In this document: in pieces, positions 1-9,809 of the stretch
How the letters are laid out: the number at the start of each line of letters is the position of its first letter
Numbering within the stretch: position 1 is the first letter of the stretch
From: Ectocarpus siliculosus
Lineage: Eukaryota > Sar > Phaeophyceae > Ectocarpales > Ectocarpaceae
Length of the DNA stretch: 15,994 nt
Direction of reading: 5' to 3'
NCBI GenBank assembly: GCA_000310025.1
Contig: FN649750.1
Location: 530,373 to 546,366 of the forward strand
Position numbers and translations under genes: made by a program
The notes under the pieces: generated by a model
The model's input: only the letters and a program-made list of their open reading frames with translations
Database searches by the model: none
What the model was told of the DNA's origin: nothing

Positions 1-2
1 CA

Positions 3-86
3 AATGCACTTGTTGCGCAGACCAGAAGAAAGCTGGGACAGCTTGAAGTCGGCGCCAATGTGGCGAAGGACTCTTTGTTTCGATGA
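3..86 (+). CDS. possible 3' terminal exon of a gene entering from the left edge
   Basis: One plus-strand frame is open from the first bases to a TGA at 84-86. It reads like the end of a soluble protein: a basic Arg-Arg-Lys patch followed by Leu-Gly-Gln-Leu-Glu-Val-Gly-Ala-Asn, ending Ser-Leu-Phe-Arg. The composition is more protein-like than the ATG-initiated 72-codon frame that overlaps it. No start codon or splice acceptor can be seen because the window begins here. I do not recognise the family, and 27 codons is too little to exclude chance. Confidence 0.28.
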   Translation, partial: NALVAQTRRKLGQLEVGANVAKDSLFR

Positions 87-639
87 GAGTGGTGTGCGGA
101 GAGCCTCGAGAAATTCCAGAGACTTCACCTGTGGGGTGGTGTCCCGGGTTTACAAACGAAATATAAAGCGTGGAGAATCGGAGGAGACCACGGTCAACGC
201 GGGGGAGTTCCGCTGGACGTAGTCTGAGTCATTCTCCTTGAATAAGTAGCACTATACAGGTCCCGTTCATTTGTCCTCTCCTGAACTTTAGTGGCATATC
301 CGGGCATCCTCGAACGTATCGCAGCACTTTCTTTGCTCCGACCTATGTTTATTGGAAGTCGCTCTCAACCCTTTGAAGGACTACCACGGAAGCTTTTGTT
401 CGTGCCGTTTCCACGGAACATGTCGTGTTCATGTCGAGGTTTCCAGCTTCCTCCATCCATGGAAGCATTGTGTGTCAGGGATATCTACGTGTCCATGTGT
501 GATGTCTACGTGCCCATGTGTGTGTGTGTACAGTATGTAGCGAAGATCGATCACGACGGAAGCGCTGCAGCCAACTTTAGTAGTCCCCTAGTTACGACAT
601 GAATATTGTGTGTGCACGGTACGAGGTATCAGCATCCAC
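87..639. other. no convincing gene; short GT-rich tandem duplication
   Basis: I see no exon-like island here. The frames that are open are Cys/Ser-rich and carry no splice signals of note. At 484-523 a 21-bp unit (TCTACGTG.CCATGTGTG core) occurs twice in tandem and runs into a short TG dinucleotide tract. The ORF at 291-602 largely reads through this low-complexity DNA and is not proposed as a gene. Confidence 0.4.
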
Positions 640-858
640 CTAGCTAGCAGACGTTTGGAGTAGTTGTATGTAGGGCAGATACCACACGCCGTATGACACG
701 CTCCCGTACAGGGCTGTCAGCGAACGGTCAGAATAATAGTCATCGGTAAAACCCCAAGGTAGGCGGTCGACCATTTGGGGTCCCCAGCAGTAGGAATTAA
801 TTGTGTTCGAGAGCTGGTCCAGGCGCCTCTCTCCCTCACTCTCATATTCTACCATCAA
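640..858 (-). CDS. exon-like ORF, unknown
   Basis: A 72-codon minus-strand frame begins Met-Met-Val-Glu-Tyr-Glu and ends at a stop at 640-642. It contains an acidic/basic start, then aromatic-rich sequence with Tyr-Cys-Trp-Gly-Pro-Gln, Leu-Pro-Trp-Gly-Phe and Asp-Asp-Tyr-Tyr. The residue mix is more natural than that of neighbouring frames, so it may be a last exon or a remnant. It lies on the same strand as the islands at 990-1128 and 1395-1613, but I could not join the three with matching phases. No family was recognised. Confidence 0.2.
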   Translation of the reverse strand: MMVEYESEGERRLDQLSNTINSYCWGPQMVDRLPWGFTDDYYSDRSLTALYGSVSYGVWYLPYIQLLQTSAS

Positions 859-989
859 TCTCTGACCATTGTGTCAGACGTTAGCAACGACATGAACCAC
901 GGTTGGCTCCCACGGGCGGCATCGTAATCATCGTAATAGTGGACTTCCAATCCTAAGTCAAAGAAAGGAATATCGTTATATGACCTTGT

Positions 990-1128
990 TCACTTCCTTC
1001 CCTGGAGTAAGCATTTCGTTATGTTACAGCGTTCGTTCGTGAAAAAATCATCTACAACGAGGGGCAGGTTTTCCGTGGATGAAGTGTTCCGCATTATCTC
1101 TTCCATAAACGCATGCTTTTTGTATATT
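990..1128 (-). CDS. exon-like ORF behind a strong splice acceptor, unknown
   Basis: A good acceptor (pyrimidine-rich TTTTATTCCACAG) precedes 1128 on the minus strand. It opens a 45-residue frame ending at a TGA at 990-992. The frame includes Ile-Tyr-Lys-Lys-His-Ala-Phe-Met-Glu-Glu and ends with Cys-Asn-Ile-Thr-Lys-Cys-Leu-Leu-Gln. The acceptor is phase 2. The nearest upstream island (1395-1613) ends in a phase 0 donor, so a direct join is not supported. It could be a terminal exon of an unrecognised or decayed gene. Confidence 0.25.
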
Positions 1129-1212
1129 CTGTGGAATAAAATGATCTCACTTGGGACCCTGCGTGTGTATATGTATGTGTTGTTAATATTAGCATCGCCC
1201 GCTCTCACCGGC

Positions 1213-1258
1213 TGATCAATGAGAAGACGTCAGTTTGATCAATGAGAAGACGTCAGTT
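1213..1258. repeat. perfect 23-bp tandem duplication
   Basis: The unit beginning TGATCAATGAGAAGACGTCA occurs twice, head to tail, at 1213-1235 and 1236-1258 without a mismatch. Each copy contains the palindromes TGATCA and GACGTC. A perfect two-copy duplication in otherwise unique DNA suggests a recent slip. Confidence 0.85.
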
Positions 1259-1394
1259 TCGGTGCGTCTTAAAACACAAAACACTTCAGAAGGCCATTTA
1301 CTGGGACCCCGTAGGGGGGAGGCTAAACTATCCTTCGTATCAAAGACAGAAACGGTAGCAACAGAATACTGCACGCGTCTATCAAGGCTATTAC

Positions 1395-1613
1395 CTTGAA
1401 CTCGAGGGCGTTTAGAAGTACTTTCACCTTAGGGTTATCAGCCTCCTTGTCTTCTCTACCATCATTCATTCCGATCATCATTTTGAGAACAATATCTTGA
1501 CAGTTCTTCCCTAGCCCTACAATTTTGTTCTGGGGAAGGTCATGTGGCTCAAACCCCCTGCTCTCTTCCACTCCTCCATGTTTTCCTCGTACATCGTCGT
1601 CTTCGTCGTCCTC
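1395..1613 (-). CDS. exon-like ORF with acidic start, unknown
   Basis: This is a 73-codon minus-strand island with phase 0 at both ends. An AAAG acceptor precedes 1613 and an AAG|GTAATA donor follows 1395. It opens with an acidic Glu-Asp-Asp-Glu-Asp-Asp-Asp run. A mixed charged/hydrophobic segment follows (Gly-Leu-Gly-Lys-Asn-Cys-Gln-Asp-Ile-Val-Leu-Lys, then Asp-Lys-Glu-Ala-Asp-Asn-Pro-Lys-Val-Lys-Val-Leu-Leu). If the donor is not used, the frame continues to a stop at 1323 and adds a hydrophobic tail. It looks coding, but I do not recognise it and cannot give a complete gene. Confidence 0.35.
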
Positions 1614-1619
1614 CTTTCT

Positions 1620-2344
1620 TCCCCGTGTGTGTGTAGATCAGCAATAGAGCTTCATTGGTGTGGAGGTGATCATTCATGTCCTACCAGTGGGACGTGGACG
1701 AAGGATACACGAAGAAGAGGACCCCCGGCAGTCCGCTGCATCCCCGCGGCCTCACCGTGATGGGTGAAGTAGACTGGGCCGCGGTTTCGTTCAGATGAGG
1801 GTAGGCTGGTTGAAGGGCGAGCGACTGGAAGACCGTCGGTAGCAGATGACGAATTACGCCCTCTCGTAGGGTAGCAGAAGATGGTGTGATCGGCAAAGAT
1901 CGAGGTAGGGGTGGAGGATTGGTGGATTTCGGGGGGGGGAAGGCACGGGCTACTGCTGTCGACCCCACTAACTCGTCGGCGCAAATAAATGTCGCACGCA
2001 TGGATATGACGTCACTCACACGCCAACGCACATTTCTGCCCGTGATCTATCGCTCTCCCTCTGACGACCACCAGCGGCTCTCGCCCTGTGAAACTATGAG
2101 CTGCTTAGGGACTCCCTCTCTCCGTGCGTTTGTCTGCGCAAAAAGTGAGTCTTTTTGCGCCTCTGCCCGCTGTCTGCCCGCTGTGTGCTTGTCGCTGTGC
2201 CCGCTGAGCTTGTGTAGTCTCCTGAGGTTGGGTTCTGCAGCTGCAATAGCTGCAATCTGCTGTGTGGGCACGCGCGGTTCCGACCCCCTATTCAGGCACT
2301 CTAAAATCTATTGTTGGAAGTCGCGCAGCAAGCAGTTGCGTTCA
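1620..2344. other. no convincing gene
   Basis: Several frames are open here on both strands (for example 1886-2434 plus and 2047-2271 minus), but they are mutual shadows. The plus frame is unusually rich in Cys and Ser, and none has a recognisable motif. The stretch holds a nine-base G run near 1931-1939, short repeats of CTGCCCGCTGT around 2165-2210 and the CTGCAGCTGCAATAGCTGCA near-repeat at about 2236-2255. Confidence 0.4.
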
Positions 2345-2595
2345 ATCTACGGAAGTTGTGAAAGTGAAGTTGAGTTCCACGAAAGCCGACGGGGTACATC
2401 ACTCGTCGGCGAAAGTACCGTTAGACACAAATGATAGAAGTGGAGGAAGTGTTATAGTTCATAGTACGGAAGTCGTGAAAGTGAGGTTGACCTCCATGGA
2501 AGCTCGAGAGAAGATCATTTCTACAATAATAGTGTAGGGTGAAAGGCCATCCGTGGAAGTGAGGGGGGCGCTTGGGCCCATTCTACCGAAGTCAT
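2345..2595. repeat. degenerate flank of the 75-bp minisatellite
   Basis: This stretch holds diverged and length-altered relatives of the array to its right. The core 'gaaagtga(a/g)gttga..tcca..(g)gaagc' occurs near 2355-2390 and again at 2466-2506. The second copy is followed by recognisable 'gatcatttctacaataatagtgtagggtgaaa' spacing, in pieces. The divergence contrasts with the near-identical units after 2596, as expected for the old edge of an array that expands or homogenises on one side. Confidence 0.6.
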
Positions 2596-3305
2596 GGAAG
2601 TGGAGGCTACTTCCATGGAAGCTGTCAAGAGGGTCATTTGTACAATAGTGTAGGGTGAAACGCCATTCGTGGAAGTGGAGGCTACTTCCATGGAAGCTGT
2701 CAAGATGGTCATTTGTACAATAGTGTAGGGTGAAACGTCATTCGTGGAAGTGGAGGCTACTTCCATGGAAGCTGTCAAGAGGGTCATTTGTACAGTAGTG
2801 TAGGGTGAAACATCATTCGTGGAAGTGGAGGCTACTTCCATGGAAGCTATCAAGAGGGTCATTTGTACAATAGTGTAGGGTGAAACATCATTCGTGGAAG
2901 TGGAGGCTACTTCCATGGAAGCTGTCAAGAGGGTCATTTGTACAATAGTGTAGGGTGAAACGCCATTCGTGGAAGTGGAGGCTACTTCCATGGAAGCTGT
3001 CAAGATGGTCATTTGTACAATAGTGTAGGGTGAAACGCCATTCGTGGAAGTGGAGGCTGCTTCCATGGAAGCTGTCAAGAGGGTCATTTGTACAATAGTG
3101 TAGTGTGAAACGCCATTCGTGGAAGTGGAGGCTACTTCCATGGAAGCTGTCAAGAGGGTCATTTGTACAATAGTGTAGGGTGAAACGCCATCCGTGGAAG
3201 TGGAGGCTACTTCCATGGAAGCTGTCAAGGGGGTCATTTGTACAATAGTGTAGTGTGAAACGCCATTCGTGGAAGTGGAGGCTACTTCCATGGAAGCTGG
3301 CAAGG
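2596..3305. repeat. 75-bp minisatellite, nine full units plus a partial one
   Basis: Units begin with GGAAGTGGAGGCTACTTCCA at 2596, 2671, 2746, 2821, 2896, 2971, 3046, 3121 and 3196, with a partial copy from 3271. They differ by only a few substitutions. Each contains the 12-bp palindrome CTTCCATGGAAG. Because 75 is a multiple of three, two minus-strand frames stay open across the array. One gives a 299-residue frame (2521-3420) built of a 25-residue Ser/Thr-rich repeat; the other gives a His/Phe-rich repeat. Two open frames in the same DNA argue that openness follows from the period, so I do not call a gene. It lies about 260 bp downstream of the stop codon of the minus-strand gene. Confidence 0.95.
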
Positions 3306-3562
3306 ACATAATTGAAACCTGGCAAAACAGTGTTTCGACCCGTGCACGGGGTTTCACGCCAAGGACTGAACGCGAGATAAATACTTGCTTTTCGCCCTCA
3401 AAACACGCTGTCGACAGCATTCAATCCGATAAGACCGCCCACTAGAACGACGCAAGGATACGAACTGGTCTAGGGCTGCTACCCCCCTAAGCCTCCGACA
3501 ACCCCCCCGCTGAAATGCACGAATAGGCTTGGGGTACGAGACTGGACGTTGTCAACGCGCAA
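3306..3562. other. intergenic / 3' flank with two 12-bp palindromes
   Basis: The stretch between the minisatellite and the minus-strand gene's stop codon is expected to hold its 3' UTR. It contains the perfect palindromes CCCGTGCACGGG (about 3339-3350) and GCTGTCGACAGC (about 3406-3418). No polyadenylation signal could be assigned. Confidence 0.45.
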
Positions 3563-6500
3563 TCACTTGGAGCGTTTAGGTTTGGTCTTGCCACCTTTCG
3601 CCTTGGCGCTGGTGGGCTTGCCGCTAGCGACGGGTGTCTCCGTGTCTTCCGCCTTGATGGGGTGCGTCTTGACGGCATCCTTGAGGAGCTTGGTTTCGGG
3701 GCAGCAGGTGTCGTCGTGGCAGACATCCACTGCCGCAAGCTGAAGGAGCCAACTGCGAGGATCACGACATGGTAAGGAAGCAGGACAAGATAGCACGCGT
3801 AGCACGTCGAGGTTAATCAACAAGCCAACCGTACAAGTCCAAGCGCACAGAAACGAGAACGGGAAGTCGTGGGCGAGGACATGGAGACGTCTGTCGTTGC
3901 TTCCGCAAGACTACCCCAAGTGCACGGGCTTGTACACAAATCCATGAATGCCCATCATGAATGCCCATCAATTTATGAGCCTCCCACGTACCGTTTGGCC
4001 GTCGGCATGGGGTTCCCCACGAGTGCCTTGACGACGTTGCCGTCCTTGTCCTTAGAGTCATTTTGGATGGTAGTGATGGAGGCGTTGACGCCCTCGATGC
4101 GGGTTAGGCGTAGACGATGCAGTGCCGCGCGCCATTCCCGCATCACCTTCAGAGAGGCTTTTGTCCAGGGCAGCGCGGCAGCGACGCAGGCCCGAAAGTG
4201 GTCAAGGGGGCGATCCTCACCTTCGTCAGCTTCGCCATCGCCGGCGCCTTGTGAGTCGTCGTTTTCGAGGTCATCTGCAAGACATCGATCACGTCCACGG
4301 TAGCATGAAGTAAATGCAGTAACATTAGGTCACCATGAGAAGATCGGTACGGACAAGGCATGTTTGCGTTATCAATGGTGGGTGTCCGACGGATACGCTC
4401 TCCATAAACACACCCCGAGACGATCTTGCATGTGCCAGCCCCGTGGTTCGATCGTTCATCTGCGGTCTACGCCTACGGTGAGATGGGAATACCAACAAGT
4501 TTGGATCAGGCCAGCGATCGAGCCCTTGACGACGAGGTCAACGTTCTTACCTTGTGGCTCGGAGCGCGCGTCCTGGAGGTGGTCAACGGACTCGTCATCA
4601 TCTTCCTCCGAGTCCCCTGACTCGGTCCCGTGCTGTTTTGCGAGGAGCTTCTTCAGGAAAGAGCTTTCCGAAGCCGTGAGGCGGTTGGCCTGCAAACCCG
4701 GGCGGGGGGGTAACATTGCGGCAAGGATCTGTGAGGACGTAGCCGATACGGTGTCCTCCAATATGGAGCTAGTGTCTGATATCTGTGCAACGTCTCGCAG
4801 GTCTTCCTGTGTCGGTGCGAAAGTAGACTTCGTTTGGGACCACCGGTCAGGCGGGAGCCGAACATATAGTTGAAATATGTCAGCAATACGTGCGGGGTGA
4901 AAAGTCGTTGGGAAGAAGAATCGGACGACGCCCTTGTCGTACGGACATACTGCGCTTCACAAGGACCAAGTCCCGTGAGAGGTAAGAGGTGTATGAAACG
5001 ACTTAGTGTGGGTTGGGTGTTTCGTGGCAGTATCCTGTAGGTGCTATTCGCTCTGTTGCCTAGGGAAAAACTCACGCTTGGACTGCCATCTAGCTCCATT
5101 CCACACAACGAAGTGCACAGAATACGCCAACTCCACCTTTGGAGGACCGTTAGCCGGCAAAAGTGCCGAGCATGTTCACCCCACAATCTCTCCAATGGAC
5201 AACAGCGTTACATAAAACGCGTATTGTCACCAAAAGTGTTTTGTCACGCATCGCATCAGTAGAAGTCGCAGGCTACGTATGGTTTGCGGCAGGCTGAAGT
5301 ACACGTTTCGTGGTGGGCAATAGAGCCGCTAGATAGCTCCTGGTCGGAGAGGTGATCGTGTCCTTGTACTATCGTGTTGTATAGCATGGCATGCGTTCCA
5401 AAAGCATGGACCACATGATGAATGTACCTCGCCTCCTAGCACCAATCGTCTTAGCAGCTTGGCTTCGAGGCAAATTCATCCATAAACAGAACATGAAAGA
5501 TGAAGGCGTCACCGTGGCGACCCCTACGCCTGAGTAGCTCTTGGCATGCCGTATCGGGCAAGCGGCTGACCCCACGCTACGCGGACCACCACACGTCCTT
5601 CCATAGCTTTAGTACATTGTATATGGATTGCTGGGCTGTAGTCAAGAATACTGTGTGTGTCGTTAGGCCCGATCTCCACCCTGTAAGAGATTGACCCTAC
5701 CACAGATTGCCACGACATTTGACGGAACCCTCTTACAACCGACATGCCAGGGGTTCCGATATATGAGGATGTAGGACCTTGGTCACGCCACCCTCTTTAT
5801 CCGGAGCAACGACTCTAACACGACAATCTCGGGGGGTTACCTGATCGTTCTTGCATGGGTCCAGGCTCGCCGCGGCGGGGGCTGCCCTCCCGGCTGGCTG
5901 CTTGTTGCTGGGGCCTGCCTGCAAGACGAAGACGAGCAACAACGAGCGGCAAGGTAAGTTATCCTGAAGAGAACGGCATGAACAATGTATATTCGAGTTG
6001 GGTACGTGCTGCGGCTTTTCAGTTCTCGACCCAGGGCATGATTCGAACGCGAGAACGGAAGCACCGAAGAGAGATCTATGTCAAGGCGAATACGACACAT
6101 CTCCCCCAATACCGTGTTCAGGCTTTTCTTTTTCTTCGCCGCAGGTGGGTCGAGTGTTGCGGCTGGCTTCTTCGTGCAGGGAGGCGCCTGCAAGACGGAA
6201 GACGAGTAACGACGGGCGAGTCAATGTCGAGGATACAGATAGGGAACATGTTGGCATTTTCTTGTACTTAGGTCTGTGCTTCGGTCATTTCTTTCTCAGC
6301 CGGCGGCATCATTCGGACGCGCCCATCGAAGCGTTAAGGATGGACCAAGGCGAGACCGACAACTCACAACCATTACCTTGACGTTATTGTCGTTCTTGTG
6401 AAGGGCCGCAGTTGGGGCAGGCGTCCCCTTCGTTGTGCGGGCGTAATACCGAGGCCACGACGAGTATCGAGGAACAACATGACGCAGAAGTTAACAACAT

Positions 6501-9300
6501 GGAAGCGTCAGCGCCACTAAAAAAAAACATGCACGATGGTCGACCGTGGGTTTCCCTACATTCGGCAACTCCCGGGGTTTAGGAGGGGGGCACGCAGGGG
6601 GGCGCCTTCCTCTTGAATTTACGTTGCGCAAGACGAGCAGTGGCCTACAGCTTGATTTGTGGCACCACTTTTCTCAGGCAAGGTACACATGGATGCGGCA
6701 ACTGCCAAACTCACGCAAGAATAGGCAGCCCTCTTGGCGCTAGGCTAATGACGTCAAGTAAGAGTTTCCAGCGCGTGTTCCCATTCACAGTACGTTCCCA
6801 AAATGTAGGTTGGACTCGTGGCGTTAACCTTGTGTTTGGGGAAATGCTATGGCGGTACGGCCCGACAGAGCATACTACCACCAGAGACTCACCTTCCGGG
6901 CGGCAACCGCTGCGCTCTTCGCCTCCCCCTTCTTCCTCTTGAGAAGCTTCGCCTCCTTTGCGTCAACGCGGGCGGGGAATTCGAGTACACTGATTTTAGA
7001 TATCCATTAGGTTATTACCCTCGCATGCGGCGAATCAGTAGACACAGAGATTTTACTCTACAGAGGCATCCTATTTTTGCCTACGTGGCAAACCGTTCTA
7101 CTTAGCCGGAGTGTGATTTACGTCTGATCCACCCGAGGCCATATAGTACGGTGAGAACTCCACACATCCGGGCACTGCGCGGACAGATACACCGTCGGTA
7201 GTCGGGTGTCATCGGGGGAACACACGATATTAACACATCACACCGTTGTACTGCTTACGTCATCGCCTTGATGGGCCACGACAGCCATCCTCACCCTCTT
7301 CCTAGACACCTCGTCGGCTGCAGCCAAGGCGGCGTTCCGCTCCTTCATCCGGTCAGGACATGTCGACTTCGATATCTCGGTGAGCTGCTTCCTTTGCTCA
7401 GGAGTCATCTTCCTCCGGGCCGACCGTATCGTATGGGTGGTGTCGGACTCCGACTCGGACTCGGACACCTTCTCCTTCCCAGCCGTCTTCTTTACCTTGG
7501 CGGGTGCCTTCTTCTTTCCACCGGCCTCCCTAGTCTTGACGGATGCCTTCTTCCTGCCCTTGGGCGCCGACTGCTCCGACGCTCCCGAATCTACATCCAG
7601 CGGATCCCCCGACGCGCCCTTGGACGCTTTCTTCCTCATTGGCCCCTTCTCGCCCCGCTGCTCTGTCCCCAGATCGACAGTAGAACCGACCGCGCCGGCC
7701 CCCGGAGGCGTCGACCGTTGTCGCTTGCGGGTCGGGCGGCCTCCCTTCCTCTGTGGGGCAGGAAGGATAGGCGGACGTAACGTACCCATGCGACGCTCTC
7801 GTCAGAGTCGTCGCGGCTGCAGCCGTTCGCGCCATCCTCGCCGTCGCTGTCGTCGTCGTTATCTGTGTCCCCAACTTGGTGGATGGGGCGGTTGTCGTCG
7901 ATTCCGTCGTCCGAGTCGTCGAGGACGTCCCGGACACCATCTATGGGGGGAACCCAGGGTGTCGCCGTGGCGGCAGCGGTCTTCGCTCTAGTGCTGGCGA
8001 GCACCACAGGGCGCTGGTGGCAGGGATTATGAGGGCAGACGAGGTGTCGGGGCTCACAACGTGTAGGTGTTGTTCTTGAGTACGTTGTACGGACCAGAGG
8101 CAGCACACGAAAATGTAATTTCCTTTCGGGCATGACAGCGGCACGAAAGGCGAACAACGACGAAGACACGGATGGCAGTCTACTCTCGCTTTACTCTACT
8201 TAGGATGAGCTCCCGGCGGTCAAGTCGTTATTCAGAGCGGGAGTTGTAAGCGCAACCGTTCGGGGTCGTTCTAGGTATCAGCTTCGCTGATTGTTTCGGT
8301 TGTCGAGGACTTAGCCCGTCAGGCACACCGTCGTCTAGGTATGCATGAATAGTCGTGTAAGCCAATTACTACCACACGACCGCCGGGTAACACGCACATG
8401 TTCGGCGTATCGCATGGTATATGACACTACACTCTACAGTGGCACAGCAAACTCGCACCCACCCTCTTCCTGCCACACGCCCACTCCGCGGGACTCCGAC
8501 AAGTATTTCCTAACGAATGGGTTGCTAAGAATGTTTTGGGAAGGCGCCGACCACTACTAACAGAACGGGTCCGCGTACATCGCATGGTGCAAGGTCCCCC
8601 TCATGGTAGTTCATTGGTGACCGATTACATACCAATGGACATGCGGTTCAAAAACGAGCTCGACGTTGTCGCGATTTGTTCGCGTAGTAAAGGGTGAAAC
8701 AAGTAATCATCCAGAGCGAAACAATTTATTTGTAGATGGTGGTGTCGATGGGATGTGACTCCAAACCAACTCACCATCTGGTCGTCAATGCCAGCATCCT
8801 CGAGGCTCTTCACGAACCCGGCGACGAGTCGGTCCATGATGCGGTTTCCCTTCGGGACGTCTTCGAGCTTCCCCGGGATGAAGGTGTATCGGTCTAGGCG
8901 GTTGTACCTCGTATCTGAAGATATCGCACAAAGGTGACAGACGCAGCAGGTACACGCCGGAAATGTAAATCAAACCCAGCGCCGTCGGAAAACTAGGGTT
9001 CTGGTGACGTCGCATGAAGCCCGAACGCAGCGACGATATTTCAAACTTTGCATGTGAAGGGATACAAGATGCGACTGCGTGGGTGTGGGATAGGTTAACC
9101 GACACTTGTCCGTGCTCGAGAGCAAAAGGAAAAAGCTTCACGCACCAAACGTATATCCATGGGAAACGGTTGCATTGGCTCTAAAAATAGCAGTATCACC
9201 CACCGGGTATCAGGACGAAATCCTGCTCCGGGACGTGCACACGGCCCACACGAGTAATCGGGTCATGACCCTCCAGTCTTAACGAATAACGGACGATCAT
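3563..9300 (-). CDS. 12-exon gene for an unrecognised 718-residue acidic/basic protein with a conserved C-terminal module
   Basis: Minus-strand exons: 9300-9204, 8914-8775, 8013-7786, 7750-7259, 6955-6893, 6427-6377, 6187-6113, 5918-5841, 5136-5076, 4949-4551, 4274-3992, 3752-3563. All introns are GT...AG and all 11 phases match (1,0,0,0,0,0,0,0,1,1,2), giving 718 codons plus TGA. Residues 80-155 are Asp-rich. Residues 156-340 are Lys/Arg-rich, starting with an AT-hook-like Gly-Gly-Arg-Pro. Three short Pro/Ala exons span 341-408, and 409-480 is aromatic and globular-looking. A second acidic stretch (about 535-582) precedes the module Pro584-Leu-x2-Phe588...Met606-Arg-x-Trp609...Thr619-Arg620. 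A Cys667/672/673 exon with Leu-Leu-Lys-Asp ends in a basic tail. Composition suggests a nuclear, DNA- or chromatin-associated protein; that is inference. The ATG at 9300 follows an in-frame TGA, but an acceptor before 9277 allows upstream exons instead. Confidence 0.7.
5841..6427 (-). repeat. tandemly duplicated short phase-0 exons
   Basis: Exons 6427-6377, 6187-6113 and 5918-5841 are 51, 75 and 78 nt, all phase 0 at both ends. The last two share an almost identical acceptor (CTCGTCTTC..GTCTTGCAG|GC). Their products are Pro/Ala/Lys-rich with parallel elements: Pro-Ala-Ala-Thr-Leu-Asp-Pro against Pro-Ala-Ala-Ala-Ser-Leu-Asp-Pro, and His-Lys-Asn-Asp against Cys-Lys-Asn-Asp. Flanking introns also resemble each other: GGCATGATTCGAACGCG near 6038 and GGCATCATTCGGACGCG near 6304. 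Symmetrical phases allow such a duplication without disturbing the frame. Confidence 0.55.
7751..7785 (-). other. 35-nt mini-intron within the minus-strand gene
   Basis: The acidic exon 3 ends GCA-TGG, followed by GTACGT, a pyrimidine-rich middle and CCCCACAG, then the Arg/Lys-rich exon 4. The segment is 35 nt and not a multiple of three. Retention shifts the frame to a stop at 7636, while removal joins two frames that each look coding. The other introns of this gene run from 126 to 761 nt, so this is an outlier. An ATG at 7789 in the exon 4 frame could instead start a separate 183-codon protein (7238-7789). A real frameshift or an indel error would look similar. Confidence 0.5.
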
Positions 9301-9809
9301 GTGGTTGGGAGGAGGTCAACGTCATTCATGACCCAAGGTCGGGGCTTTCGTTTGATCTGGGGGGGGGGGGGTGCCACGATCAAGAAGAGAGTTGTGTGTT
9401 TCGTGAAGTACACCGACCCGGTTGACCGACCGGCAAACACGCGGACCTTGTAGCTGGAAATAAGCGCGGCAAACGTTACGAGGTTTTCGAAAGTAGTTCT
9501 AACCAAGAGTTCTCAATCGCGCGACATGCTATGATTGCCGGTTTTGGTTCGACGGGTCAGTTGTGAAGATGCAGGTCGTGTCACGTGTCTTTACTACCAT
9601 CGTGGCAACACGGCAAATGGTGATCGCCGCGTTGTTTCCGCGTTGAAAATGGCGCCGCCCGGTTACCGAGCGCTGCCCTCCTTTCATTGTTATTCGCGTT
9701 GTCTCTCTTTTTCCCTGGTCTTGCACGCTACAGAGGACGTTTTGGCTCCGAACACAGCTGACGACCAGGATACGACACAAGAAATGTGAACCTTTATGAA
9801 CAGCGACAG

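Noticed and set aside
1886-2434. 182-residue plus-strand ORF
   Set aside because: Cys/Ser/Leu-rich low-complexity translation that runs into the degenerate repeat; no motif and overlapped by an equally plausible minus-strand frame.
2521-3420. 299-residue minus-strand ORF over the minisatellite
   Set aside because: The 75-bp period keeps more than one frame open, so length is not evidence of coding. No signal, start context or non-repeat domain supports it.
5369-5575. 68-residue minus-strand ORF in the intron between exons 8 and 9
   Set aside because: Short, no in-phase splice sites, and the flanking exons join cleanly without it.
6030-6065. tRNA B-box-like GTTCGAATC on the minus strand
   Set aside because: No T-stem pairing, no A box at the right distance and no cloverleaf; it lies in an intron with a related copy near 6304.
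7380-7991. 203-residue plus-strand ORF
   Set aside because: It is the antisense shadow of the Lys/Arg-rich and Asp-rich exons of the minus-strand gene; the Ser/Phe/Arg-rich product is what reversed Lys and Asp codons give.
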